Below are positions 1 through 13,300 of a stretch of 64,000 nucleotides of DNA, one piece after another. The DNA lies in contig NC_085047.1 in the NCBI RefSeq assembly GCF_963662255.1, forward strand, positions 95,487,619 through 95,551,618, given 5' to 3'. A program made the translations under genes and the position numbers. The first letter of the stretch is position 1; every line of letters begins with the position of its first letter. The notes under the pieces were generated by a model, which saw only the letters and a list, made by a program, of their open reading frames with translations, did not search any database and was not told where the DNA came from. This DNA is from Cinclus cinclus. Lineage: Eukaryota > Chordata > Aves > Passeriformes > Cinclidae.

Positions 1-2999
1 TTTGAGAACTTTCCTGTACACATTTCCATAGGTTAAGGCATGTTCTGTTTTCCTTTTTTCCTACTGAGTGTTTTAGAAAACAGATAAAAAATACTTTTGT
101 CAAGAATTATGCACACATGAAATAAACCAGAAATAAAAAATAAGTTAAGAGTGAGAAAATTTGGTACAGTTTCATAGATATATCATATGTATCTATAATG
201 AAATTGATCAGTCAAATACTGTAGATCGCTGTGAGGTTCTTCTCTTCTAAACTGCTTTTAAAATACTTCTTTAGAATCCAACTCTAATTCAAATCTTTTT
301 CTGGCAACCACATTGTTTGTGAACCATGACCTACAATAACTGTTCTGGAAGCTGCCAATACTTTCTATTTGCAGAATCTTGGATGCATCAGGAAAAGAAA
401 TAGCTGTTGGTTTATCTGACGGGTCTTAACAGGTAACAAAGTTCAATCTGAACAAATATGTTTAAAAATGAATAATTAAAGAAAGAAAAAAGAATTGACA
501 GAATAGGAAAACAAGAGTATAGTAGATATATAGTTGTATGCAACTAATTTAAAATTGGCTTAAAGGAAAACCATAATTAAATTTTCACAGATCTGCATTC
601 AAGTTATTTGGTCCTGTACAGGAAAGAGGTGTTATTCCTCTATTTAGTCAGCCTTTTTAATTTTTTTTTAACAAGTAATTATTTCAAATCCTCTCTTTTA
701 ACAGTAAATTCGTGTTAATAGAAGTACAAGATCTTACTGAGGAGTGCTGCTTGTAGTCTATCATGAGTTCAACTAATCTAAGCCAAAACCACTTCTATTA
801 ATTAAGGAGGCATAATTTAAGAATTGCAGGAGGCTGTCCATGATTCATGGATTGAAAGTAGGAGTATTAATTCCTAAAAAATATTTCCAAGGTCTTTGAC
901 ATCTTGAAAGTCATTCTGCACAGTGTAGTTTTATACACACAATCATAATTCATGTTGTATAGCATTTCCTGTCAAGATCTTTAATTCCAACACATATTCT
1001 TAAAAAACTCCACAACAGAGCACAGCAACAAAACAACTCTGTGGAGATTCTATTAGAGAGGAAATTTTGGTCCTTATTTTCCTATTCTCACTCAGCAATA
1101 AAGACAGTATTAACTAGGAGCATTCCCTGATTCTATAAGGAACCTATGTTTCAGCACATGATTGTGTAAAGAACCTATGACTCTGCACTGTGGCAGAATT
1201 TGCTATATCAGCATTTCATACAAAAATAATAATGGATTTTTTTCCAAGTTATATCTATTACATAATTATGATTTATTCATTATTCACTTATGGGAGGGTA
1301 TAGCATCGTGATTTTTGGTCTTGCCTGAAAAGAATAGCTTTAGACATCTCCCTCTCCAGAGAATTTTTCATTTTCAGATGGTGTATTATTGCACAGCCTA
1401 TATCATGTGTCCTTAAGAAAGCCAGCATGAAGATTTATTTTTCATCTTTTTTTTATATTGACTGCTGGCCATAACTGTGCTCATCACCAGTGCATTTCGC
1501 ATTCACACCCCACAGGACCTTCCTTCTCAAATACACCAAGTAATTTATCTTCATTCTGTGGTTGAAATCTAATGTCAATCTCTTGTTTGTGTTCTTGAAC
1601 ACAGCTTAACCAGGCTGCTGTGACATGACTAGTACATCAAATCAGGAAGCTTAGGCATTTTATTAAAATAGGTCTATATTGCATTTAGAATATGCAAAAG
1701 TTGGGGAAAATTGAGGAGATGGAAAAAAAGTATTTTTAAGGATTTATGGTGGGGTTTTAGTACTTTGAAAATAAAAAAAATACTATTTTCCAACTCTGAT
1801 TGATCTTAATGCATCAACTGTTCAATTTTCCATGAGTTTTAAACCTCATGGAAAGCTGTATAAATCTGAAAGTAAAGCTTACTGACTTGGCAAAGTTCTC
1901 ATGTGGATTTTGTCGTTATCCTGTTCATACAAACCCTCTATATCACATTTGATTTCAGTGAAGGTTAGCACATTTACACTTCTGTTACTGCACATAGAAT
2001 TTGTGTTTTCATACTTCTTCCTTCTTCTTCCACTTATTCCAAAGAATTAGAATACTTTCCATGTCACAGAGGTAATTCACACATTTGAATAAGGAAAATG
2101 GAAGAAAATGCTTTTCTCTAATTTCTTTTGGATTTTCTATTAGCTGTATTTTACACTTGAAATATTTTCCTATCGTGTTATAGAAAAGTGTTTACTGTTT
2201 TTCTTTGTTTCATAGAAGAAAAAACAGCTTATTGCTCCTGTTCTACTGTCTGACATCTGTATGAAGCTGACTTTTCTGAGTATAATCACACAATGGGATA
2301 GTGATGTCCCACTCTGGGTCTAGACCCATGCTCACACTTACACAATATCATATCAAATTTCTTGACTGATCAAAACCCCAGCAAATATTTTGAAATATCA
2401 TCATACAGAATTTTCTCTCCAGTCAGAAATGGCATGGTATAAATACCAAAAATACTTTTTTAAAATTATATGGTAGAAGTGTTTCTACAGATTCAAACTC
2501 TTTTTCACCACTGCTTATACTGCGCACTTTAAGACCTGCAATTACTTTCTGACATACTTTGCAGGCCTTTCTGCAAACACTCATTATTGGTTCTTTAAAA
2601 TTTAATACCCTGGACTGCTTTTATTTTATAATGTCATTTCTTCTGATCACTAGGCCTACTACAGTGCTGGAAACAACCATGTTATTTTAGCATATATATT
2701 TATTCAGAGAAGTCACATTTTTCCAAGCTTTAAGAACATAGTAAATTATGTACAACACAAGTGTTTATATAAAATAAATGAAATATTTAATAAAAAGAGC
2801 CTGCATTAAAAAAAATAAAAACAACTCACGCACAAAGGAAAGAGATCTATATATCAACCTCTATAAAAGGTAGGGAAAAACATAGTTTTTCATCTACAGG
2901 TAGAAGAGTATTTATTCGTGAAAATTGTTTCAATGAGGAAGTAGTCTACAACCTCTTATTACCTTCATTTCTGTGTAGTAGAGTACTAAACTACCTTCA
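1..2999. other. AT-rich unique sequence, no gene recognised
   Basis: No open frame of note, no recognisable transposon and no RNA gene is visible. Short A- and T-runs are scattered through it. One exon-like segment (375-432) is listed under findings. A slightly GC-richer patch at about 1450-1620 has the look of ordinary unique sequence. Nothing else can be supported. Confidence 0.6.
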
Positions 3000-4510
3000 C
3001 TGGCTAGAAACTACCTCAGGCAGAAGAGCATTCCCTAGATGCCATCAAAGGTGTCTCCCTGTCCCATTCCCTCCAACAGGAAACCTGGGCACCTGCTGTA
3101 AGGGTCTGCTCTCTACAGCACTGAAAATTTAGCTGACTTGAAGTGTTCAGATTATGCAGGTTAAGATCCTATTCTGGCAGACTGAGTGATCTGTGGTCTT
3201 TTCTGAGACGTAGTAAGCAGATGCCAGTGCAGTCAGGACTGAGATTGGTGTTTTACAACAGCTCTAGGGTCTATCCATCTAGACACTCCTCAGGCCAGGT
3301 TGGGAAAATACCCCATTCCCCATGGTGCAGTCCAACACCCCAGGCAGGTGCTGAAACAGAAAAACCGATTTAAGTAATTTTGAGGTGCTCAAGACTAGAC
3401 CTGTGATTCAAAAACTCTTAGGTTCCTATTAGGTTATAGGCTTAAAACCTATTTGCCATAACCATAAAGGTATGGAAAAGACAAGACAGAAGAAAGCCTT
3501 CAATAACCAAGGTTGTGCATTTAGACCACCTTGACTTGTCCACTCCTGCAGTTGTCAAAGGGGAAACAACCAGCCCCGTGCCCAGCTGTGAAACCTACTT
3601 AGAGGAGTCAGAGAGATTCTCCTCAAAATCTCTTACAGGCTTTAGATTATTGCCTAACAAGGTACAGGGCATGCTAGATGAAGTTGGGGCAAAAGTGTTT
3701 TGGGACTGTGAAAAACTAATGGGATGATTCTAGGAATATTATAGAAGCAAATGCAGTAAAAGGGGAGATGTGAGTGGGAAAACAAGGGAAAGAGGATAAA
3801 GAGGCTCATGAAATGTGGGTAGGGAGCTGTCAGTCCTTGTGCCCAACTGTGTCTGCACCAGCCAGAGCAACCTCTCCTTGCTCTTCTAAATAAACTCCAT
3901 CCAGGAGGCTTTCATGGGCAAGAGCTTCCTGTTTGCCATCCCAATGTGAGAGGAATGGGCACCCACTCTGCTGCTGCACCGAGTGCATAAGCCAGGAGCT
4001 GATACCAGCAGACACTGGGGTGTGTACTTTTCTCCTTGGGGTACCTTAATTTTCTGTGTGTGCATGTGTCATTCATAAACAAATTTCAAGCAGTAGCAGC
4101 TGGCACAAGAGGTCTGAATTCCAGCTCTAGGGGAGACTAGAAGCCTGAAAGGAAATGATATGGAGATAAAGGCTCTGCAAATCCGATACACCAGCGACCA
4201 GAGGGCAGAATTGCTACCTCAGAAATGTAAGCCTGAGTCTCAGCTTCTAGGGAGACTGTAGGCGTGGAGCAGCTCCTGAAGACAGATGTTTCTGTGTGAA
4301 AATGTGTGTGACAAGAACAGCTGCAGCGGAGCTGCAGTCCAAGAGGTTCACATGACCCTGGTGCCACCAACTGGGCAGGTTGGGATCCAGGGATAGCTGC
4401 TGCAGAAACTGGCTGCTGTGGACTGAATTATGCAAGTACTGCCCACGGAAAACTGAATTATTTGTTATTGTAATGTTAATGAATTGATAGACTCTGTGCA
4501 CAATGTTCTT
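3000..4510. other. GC-richer block of unknown origin, possibly old repeat
   Basis: This block is clearly richer in G+C than its flanks and holds several short overlapping open frames on both strands (for example 3143-3373 plus, 4137-4370 and 4247-4501 minus), none of which resembles a protein I know. An AATAAA signal sits near 3888 in a pyrimidine-rich context, which is how some bird LTRs look, but I cannot define TG...CA ends. Two related segments sharing a CTAGGGGAGACT/CTAGGGAGACT core lie about 119 bases apart (about 4111-4160 and 4230-4275), hinting at an old internal duplication. It could be a decayed LTR or an untranslated exon; I cannot choose between them. Confidence 0.3.
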
Positions 4511-6972
4511 GGTTTTCTATGCACTAATTAGGAGTAAGAAATCCTCCCCTAAAATATGGCTTCAAAATACTTGAAAGGAGTAATTTTTAGAAGTAACAAT
4601 CTATTTACTTGGCGAACCTGAATGATTGATTTTACCTGTGTTTTTTCATGATTTGGTGATGACGTTTACACTATGATTCAGATGCAAGAATTTAACCATT
4701 CTTTGTAAATATTTCAGTCATATAGCCATTTGTTATTTCAACAAGAATGTTCAATTAGGTTGATTGTCTTCTGACAGCAGCAAGCAGTAGTACTCAGCAT
4801 TATCTCTCGAATTGATAAATGCTTGCATTTCTCTTGGTGTTATAAAGTGCCATTTGAGCCCTACATTTATGTGTTTCTAAACAGATTTTGGCCAAATAAT
4901 TATCAATTCAATCAGTGATGCTTCAAGTTAATAATACAAAACATTATGTAAATCAGTCACCAGGCTTCTAATTAAGGTGATATTGTATCCTAGAATTTTT
5001 GGTTTTTAGTCTAAAAAATCCATAAAAGTAGAACGCACTTCGGTCAGCTAATAAACTTTGTTAGTTTATGACTGTTAGAGACCAGATTTCAGATAGGTGG
5101 CCATAAACTTTACACCACCTCATTTTTTCAAAACCATTTTACTTCCCTTGATATAGTCTTATGGTCTTATGGAGACTGAGAAATCATCTTCTGCAAATTT
5201 TGGAAAAAATCTCTTCAAAACTATTGATAATCTTTGACTAAACAATTCTGCTGATCTTTGGATTAAATCCTCTGTTCTCTACATATGCAAATATTAATTA
5301 AGATAAATTTGAAAATAAAAATTGACAAGTTAGATATATGACAATGTTGAAAATTGCTTTCTCTTTTGTTTCTAAAATGGGAATGAGTAAGTGCGCAATG
5401 ATACATTGTAGGTGTTAGTGTTGATTCGCTGAGATATTCATAGTTGAAAAACCAATAAAACAAAAACCAACGTGATATTTCAATGACTCAATCATTTATT
5501 TGGGAAATTGCACAAAATTCTGAAAGGGAACCTACATTTTATGAAACTTTATTACTCAGAGCTTTCTCTTTTCCATTGTATATGACCTGACAAGAGTTAT
5601 AAGAATAGTACAGGAAAATACTTGCTTTATTTTAGTCTTGTATAATATCATGCTATTTAGTCATTGGCAAAAAAGTCCAACTGGCAACCATGGCACTATT
5701 AGCACTGTGCTGTCACCCACTGAGCTCATCTCAGTTGTTAATGATACCTTAAAAATACCACACCTTAAAAATGCAACCAACAGCAGGCAGACCTGGCTTC
5801 TGGTGACAGGGGAATTGATGATCCCAGGCACAGTAAGTGATGATCCAGGGCCTGGGGCCAGCTGAGGGCAGGAGATGGGACTGGAGACCCAGACCAACTT
5901 TCCTGGAATATTGCTGGGAGAAGGGATGGTGACTGGGCTGAAATGGAGTAGCTGGGCCATGAGTGGGGTGAGGAGCTCTGGGTGTGCTGGACAGGGACAG
6001 TAAGGCCCAGTAAGTTGGTCTCTCAAGAACCTTGGGCTCTTTTGATTATTTTGGACCTACAAGAACATTAACCATTTAGCAAGACTAAATTAAGTACATA
6101 ATTTATGAACTTGCCTGTGTTGTCAAGTGGATAAAGTTATTGATGAACATACTTGAGAGGAGTCTTGAAAAGAAACATTATTTTTTTTTCTGTATGTTAC
6201 TGGAAACCTAACCAAACCTAAAATTCAGTATTTCAAGATGTGCATAAATTAGATTTGCATAGAAATACCACTTGTGCTTCCATTTATGCTACTGCGTGTT
6301 AAGAATATTAAGTCTTAATTAGATGTATAACTAAAATATTTTTAATATAACTAAAATAATTTAAAACTGATTAGTTATGAATAATAGAAAAAAGTGGAAA
6401 TGTTCAAAGCTCTAGGTTTACTGCTAATTTCAGGAAATCACTACAGACAATGTTGATTCAGATATATGTACTTACATTTCTTCACTTTTCTCTGTGAAAA
6501 ATAAGCAGATTTTTAAAACCTAGGGAAATGCCCTCATTTTCCAATAGAACAGACAGAAAAATTGCAGGACAGGAGAAACAATGTACCAAGTTCTTTTGTA
6601 CTCCTAGAGCTCAATACATCTATGACTAAGAAACATTTACCTTTGTCAATTCTATACTTCCCAGAAAATCTGCACTTGTCCAGGTAGTCTATGCAGATAG
6701 GCAAAACCAAAGCTTAACATACCTATCTGGCAGCTCATAAATTGCTTTCTACATTTTATAGAAGAAAATTTTAAGGAAAAGCCGATTAGGAAAAATTATA
6801 TAATTTATCTTCGATTCACATTTCTCCTTAAAACACGCTCTGAAGAAAATCCTTTTATAAAATTAGGCAGAATGGAGAAGTACAGCTCATCTTTTTCTGT
6901 CATATGCAAAACATAAAATTAAGTAATCTTGATTTTAATTTCCATGAGATGTAAAAATGAATGTACTGCATT

Positions 6973-7007
6973 AGATTCATCCAAGATTGATCCAAGATTG
7001 ATCCAGC
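6973..7007. repeat. Short 11-bp tandem repeat (about 3 units)
   Basis: A CATCCAAGATTGATCCAAGATTGATCCAG-type run is directly visible, the unit being an ATTGATCCAAG undecamer with one change in the first copy. It is a minor slippage-type repeat with no sign of function. Confidence 0.7.
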
Positions 7008-8364
7008 CGAACAATATCATTCCACAACATTGTCCAATATTTAAGATCTAAGAAAGAATACTGGGGGAGGAAAGCAAAAGCAACGTTCTTTTTATTAATG
7101 AGGATATTAACAAGTTCACGGCAAGGTCCTGCTCTGAGCCTCTTGAGCCAACAATATTTGTTTGGATATTTCCATGCAGTATCGCAGGCTTTATTGATAT
7201 TCTATATTGTGTAGTTAGTAGAGTTTTCAGCACCAAGAATACAAATTCTGGGACTCATTGTGCTACTCCCTGTTTAATTCTGTGTTCTGTGAGGGACTTC
7301 CTATTTTGAATCTGCAGCCTCCCAATGTCTTTGAAGACTTCTGCATATGAGGAGAAAGAGATCAATTGTAAGTGCTAGGTTTCTTAATGACATACATGAT
7401 TCTTTGCTCATCATTTCTTTTCTCACTCCGAATACTGGAGAATGTTTTTAATTTAGCTCTTCCCTTACAGTGGCTTTAATTGTTTAACTCTTCCTCTCTC
7501 TATCTGACCCAGATGGGCTATATACATTCTGATTAACATATTCAAATTGAGGGCAAAAAATATAGTTTCTGTATCTTGTTTCAATATTTCTGCTACTTTT
7601 TAACAGTTTTTGTCATTAATTTCTTCCCTGTTTCTCCTTTTTTGGACCATAATACGACAAGTTGATGTATTTTCATAGAATGCTCTTTGATAATTTCAGG
7701 ACACCATTAATTTATAGTAATTTTCTGGTTAAAAACATTATCAGATGCATAAAAATAAGAAGATTCATCCTCTGTAAATGATTTGTACATTTTTTGTGCT
7801 TAATTTCATCAAGATTTCATTTCTGATCACATTTCAGAAACGTTTAATTTCTCCACACTGCTGGGAGTCTTCACTTCTTCATAGTCTACTTAGATCCATA
7901 CTTCCACTTATAATATCATCATTAGTGTCTGTAAAAAAAAATATTAATATCGATTTAAAAGGACTTTCATAGATAAAAAAGCCTTCTAAGTTTTCTGCTC
8001 GAGTCTCTGTCTGAGTAAGACTTTTGCAGGTGAAAACTGAGAAATAAGTGGAGCAAAAAATTTCAGAATAAGGGAATATGCCTTGTTTGAGCTTATCCTG
8101 TGAAACTAATCCATAATATTTTATCTTAGAGTTTAAAAACAGATTTAAGCCTTTTGGGCAAATTTGTTAACAAATTAATTTTCTTAATGGTTCTTTATTT
8201 TTTTAAAATTGAAACATTTAGATGGAATTTAATTTTTAGTTCAATGTATTTTTCTTATATTTAGTGAAAAAAGTTTTTAATAACTGTGGAGGGAATTGAG
8301 AGTAAGAGACATTAGAATAATCTAGTATACTTAAATTATTTAAGAACCTGAAGGATTAAAATTC

Positions 8365-8401
8365 TTCATTAGTGCTTGAATTAGTGTTTGAATTAGTGCT
8401 C
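8365..8401. repeat. Short tandem repeat, GAATTAGTG unit
   Basis: Three imperfect copies of a twelve-base TTAGTGCTTGAA-like unit follow each other (ATTAGTGCTTG, ATTAGTGTTTG, ATTAGTGCTC). It is probably replication slippage. Confidence 0.6.
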
Positions 8402-9550
8402 AGCATACACTTCTGTCACTCATTTTTCATTTTAAGTAACATACTCCTGTATGGATTTTTTGCACTGAGATATTAATGATACAAGTGCCTGTTGTACCTT
8501 GCCTTGCAAGCTGCCTACTTGCACATGTTTGCAAGTGTAGGCATAGTTAATTTTTATGGGAAATCCATCCCTTACTCCCACAGGCATGATTATGAATCCA
8601 AATAAACTTTACAAAGGGAAATGTAGATGATAATCACTGAACAACATTCAAAAAAACCTTTACACAAAACAAAAGTCTGGGAACATATCCTCCTTTCCTT
8701 TTTCTCTGAAAATATGTAACCAAGTGGGAGGATGCACTCTCCAGAAAGGTAACCTGTGTGTCTGCAAAGTTGTACAACAAGCTTATATTTTCAGGGGCAT
8801 CTCTGGTAAATGTATTCCAACATTGTTGATGAGTACAAACTCTATGAATTAATATTAAAATATGAATTACTACTACACTGAATATGAATCAGCATATTGA
8901 CTGAATTTGCTAAAAGATTTCCTTGGATGAAGGTATCTGATGAATTGAAAATGAAGTTTCTTCATTGTAGCCTAGTGCACTGCAACTAGCTTATGCACCG
9001 CTGAAGAAATTCAGTTTATATTTCCCTATGCCATTGCAGAATGAGAAAAAGACTCTTCTCCAAACTGTCATTTTATTAAAAGAAGTATGCTGAGACTCTC
9101 TAAGAAAAATATAATAACACCCTGCCCTTTCTGTTGTCTGAAGTATTCATGAATCTTTGTCAAGGGAGCTAGCTTTCCCAATCACATTCTGTTGCAGCTT
9201 GTTTTCTGTTTATTTGAAATCTTGCAGTGTCTTGAGCATCACCTGGGAAATCAAGGTCCATGTCAGATGTGTTGAAGCCCAGATGATAAAAGCTGATGAT
9301 TGGATGCGACTGAGCTTGAGTACAGTTAAAGGCTGACTCCAGATAAATATCAGACGTTAAAAGACTTGGAAGATGAAACTGGTGATGTCCTTACCCTAAT
9401 TTTGGGAAAGATAAAGCAGAGAATATTTCGCAAAAAAAGGTAATCTCTCAAAATCTCCATTACAGGGATACAGAACTACCACAAGAGATATGTATGTTCT
9501 CAGGAAGATAAGCATTAATATTCATTACAAAATCTTACACATGTCAAAAG

Positions 9551-9600
9551 ATGTCACAAAAGATGATATCATCAAAAAAAGATATCATCAAAAGATGATA
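9551..9600. repeat. Cluster of GATGATATCATC palindromes and AAAGATG repeats
   Basis: The segment holds the perfect palindrome GATGATATCATC followed seven A's later by GATATCATC and then AAAGATGATA. Direct AAAGATG units and inverted units are therefore intermixed and could fold into small hairpins. No flanking gene suggests a role. Confidence 0.6.
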
Positions 9601-12600
9601 ATAAAAGGGTAATTATTAAACACTTTTAGCAAAAGAAATAGATCTAACTGTAAAAAAGAGCTAATAAAAAATACACATTCAAATATAAATTAATGTGGAT
9701 TCCTTAAAAAAAGAGAAATAAAGAAAGAAAAATGTGAAGTTTCTGTTTTTTTGACCTTGTATCAAAGAAACAAGTAGAAGTTTCAATACTAAAATCATTT
9801 GAATACAGTCAAAAATTTATGAAAGAAAAATTATCAGTGACATAAATAGAGCTTTCCAGTTTAATCACCTGAGATCTTATTGTTTGCTACCAGTGACAGC
9901 TCAAAAATTGTTTCTGCATTTGAGTTTGACAAAATCCACGTTAATCAAGCTGGAGAGTTTGTCCCAATGCGAAGGATTGTCCTTGTAAGTTAAAAAGAGC
10001 TGCATTAATGACCTTCACACACCTCCAGCAACTGATCCTTTTCTAGATGGTTTCATGGATTTTTTTTTGGTGGTAATAACTTCCTTTCAAATTCAGATAT
10101 TTTAAAATGTTATCTGACTTCCAGAACACTATCATGCAAAAATCAAACACTTGTTTACGTTGTTGCTGTGTTGCTGAGATTTCTCTAATAGTGTTTGGCT
10201 ATGTTAACCTTTCTCTGTAATTACCAATTGAAATTTAACTAGCCTTTAAATTCAAGTGAGTTTCTCTATTTGTGACAGGTACATATTTTCTAGCTTGCCA
10301 TTTCCTTTCTGTTCTCTTTTAATATATTATGAAAAGATAAAAAAGCAGAAAAAGTTCAGGTAACATAAAGTCCTGTGGCAAAAAGAAAGTCACTTTGAGT
10401 TTGATGTAGAAATAATCAGATAGCCTTTTCTTCCATGGATGTATTTTGAATTGAAAGATATATTTTTAGTTCATTATGTTTCCTGAAATCAAAATAGTAG
10501 AAGAGGAAAATAAAAAGAAACAAACTCACTTCATCAGGACTGGGTGAAAAGGAAACTTATTTAAAACTAAAAAACAAAGTTCAGCCTAAGAGTTTGACTT
10601 GAAAAGAGTAGGATCCTTTACTCAGCTGCTGACTTATTTTCAACCAGGAAATTGTCCTTTCTGCTTAAAAAATATTCATTTCTGCTAGGAAATTATTATG
10701 GCCTAAGGCTAAGCAATTCCTAAGTATTTGGAAAATCCATCATCAGATTAGCTAGGTGAATATTACCTATGCTTTTGTTACCTTTTTATTAAAAAAAACC
10801 AACAAACTGTGTTATGCCTTCAATTCATTAAAGACAACTAGCAGTAATATTTCAACAACCTTATATCTGGGCAATCTGTAGACATGTTTTGTTTCTAAGA
10901 CTATAAACTATATTATTCTCTATTTAGGATGATGATCTTCACCTGGTGAGCAGCAGCAACAGTTTAATTTCCAATTTGTTTGCGTGTCTCAAGTTTTCCC
11001 TCTGCTACCCAGTCCTGACACACTTAACCATTTACAGTTAGAATAGTTAATGTAGTGCATCACTTTGTGAAATATCTAGCCTTTTTTAGTTCTTGAGGGA
11101 AATCCCCCATAGAGGAGTCCTTTTGTTATGTGTTTATCTTTTCATTCACTGATTTTTGCTCATGTAGACAATATTATTCTACTGACCAGAAAGTGAACAT
11201 GTTCTGAAGCATATGGGGTCACAATCATTGTTCATATTTCAAAAGCCTTTGCATAAAAGCATGCTTCTTCTTATGAGTGGCTTGTCTAAATGCTTTCCTA
11301 ATGTTCTCTCTCCCTGTTTAAATAACTCTAGTCTGCCACATGGAACTTCTACTGAGCCAAGCTTTACACTGTAAAAGAGGTTTCAGGGGTTTAGCATACA
11401 AAATCTCATATAATGACATTGTATATTTCCATGGTTTTAGAAATTGGTCTAAAATAGTTTTTTTGAGATGACTGCCTAAACTCATGGAGACAAATGATAG
11501 CTAAATGTTATGAAGAGGTTTCAGGAAATGTTATAATTTGACACACCTGAAGTTCTATGAAATTTTAGATTAAATAGTATTTTATTTGAGAGATTAAGTA
11601 GGAATGTACTGAACTGTATTTTTTTCACACTAAGAACATTTTGAAAAGAAGTTGAGTTCTGGCAAAAAATAAAATTTAGGAGGTAGTGAAGAATTTCAGT
11701 ATCTCATAGTCATATATATAATCACACCTAAAACCAGCACCATTCTGGATAAAAATTTTGTTATAAAATGAAAGCTACTGTTTAAGCTACAAATATAATT
11801 CTTCATTAGCAGTTAATTATATAAGTTTTCATACACTCTGAAATATGATAAAAGAAGATGAGTAACCTTTTAATATGTCCTTGAACTGATAAAACCTCTG
11901 TATCTATGATAAATGCAAGATTGTATTTATAGTGTGGCTGTACTTTCAGTTGTCAGTAAAATAGTTTTATGAAAGTTCAAATGAAAAAAAATGCAACATC
12001 TTGAAGACTTGCCTAATATTTCATTTATAGTAGATAGAAGACACATAGCTGGCACAGTTTTATATGTAAGTCATATATCATCCACATAAAAGTGCTGTTG
12101 GCTATTCATGTAAGTATCAACATAAGAGGACATATCCAAGGTGAATTGGAAAATCTCTCTCGTCATACCAGTTTATATGCTGTAGATGCTTGTCTCAGGA
12201 GCTGACAGGCCTAGTGATGAGTTTGGCATTGAAATATATTCATTAATTCATTTTCCAAGATATTCAAGGGCATAAAATTGAGCTAGTAAAATGCAAATCC
12301 TATGAAGTTTTTAATAAGAAAGTGTGTATTATTTTTGCTGAATATTTTAATATTTGTTTTAGGGATGAGAAAGAGGAAAGAAAATTACTCCTTTTTTAAG
12401 AATATCAGTATTCACTCAATTAAGTGTGGCATCACTTCTCATTACAACTGTAACAATATCTTAAGTGGAATACAAAGTCATACAACACTGCTTTTCATTA
12501 TAGAAAGGCTTACAAAAACTTTAATAAGTCCTTGTATCTCTGCAGTACAGCACATACTTCGAAGGAAAAAAGCAGCTATTAATTCACCCTCTGAATCACT

Positions 12601-13212
12601 TAGGAAATAATTATGTTGATTGCCCATACAGTGAGTGGGTAACTAAAAGGCATGTGGCATCAATAACAAAGAGCTATATTTCTTCTGTGTAGGTAGAGTT
12701 ACATATTTTCTCCAGGGAAAAGAAAGGTATGTTGAAATATTTCCATTTGAAGGCTGTAAAAGAAGGAGCATTGCTATTTTATTCTGTGGCTTTAATTTTC
12801 ATTAGAGAATCTACAGTGGAAAGTAGAAAATAACCCCTCATGCAGCCATTTTCAATGTCTTGAGTCACAGAAGGGAATTTCTTTCCAAAACAAGGAAAAG
12901 GAGCTTACAGGGTTTATACTACCTAGCCATCAGTTCCCAGTGGAAGCCAGGGAACAAGAAGGAAAGTGTACCTTCCTTTTGCATGAACGGTTTGGTGGTA
13001 GAGGGGAGGGAAATGTTTATTGAGAGTTGAAACTGTGATCCCATTAATTTCATTGCATTTGCAAGCACCCATCCTAGTGTAATGAACTACAGACTATTCC
13101 TTTTGAATAGGTATAAATGTTTTTTTCAGCAATTAAATTAACAATATAAGGTGGTCTATAAGTTTATCTAACACTTCGTTTGAAAAATGCTTCAAGAAAT
13201 TACTTTCCACAA

Positions 13213-13300
13213 TGTCATGGTATAACCCCAGGTGGCAACTAAGTGCTATCTAGTCATCCACTCTCATCCCCATCCCCCATTGTTCACTAGAGCTCAGAGC
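13213..13300 (-). mobile_element. LTR fragment (3' end), minus strand
   Basis: The sequence begins TGTCATGGTATAACCCC, continues with a GGCAACTAAG core, and runs into a C-rich CCCATCCCCC tract. Read on the minus strand this is the closing part of an avian endogenous-retrovirus LTR: a G-rich segment, then a GTGCTTAGTTGCC-like core and a GGGGTTATACCATGACA-like terminus. The same family end appears at 36820-36861 (plus strand) and 60992-61050 (minus strand). Only the terminal 80-90 bases are recognisable; the rest is lost or too diverged. The family assignment is from memory of bird LTRs, not a search. Confidence 0.6.

Larger units (their letters stand above)
4511..13212. other. AT-rich unique sequence with one GC-richer patch
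   Basis: Mostly AT-rich unique DNA. Small local tandem motifs occur at about 6973-7007 (an 11-base GATCCAA-type unit, nearly three copies) and 8365-8401 (GAATTAGTG-type unit, three copies). A GC-richer patch lies at 5690-6030. The 102-codon frame at 12302-12610 has no recognisable domain and its A/T-driven codons make chance likely. Exon-like segments at 7318-7367 and 9894-9984 are discussed under findings. No transposon is recognised. Confidence 0.5.

Noticed and set aside
7318..7367. 50-base plus-strand segment between TTTTGAATCTGCAG and GTAAGTGC
   Set aside because: Too short to judge; the pyrimidine tract is poor and the peptide is not recognisable.
12302..12610. 102-codon plus-strand frame
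   Set aside because: No recognisable domain, AT-driven composition, no promoter or splice context; length is within chance for 64 kb.
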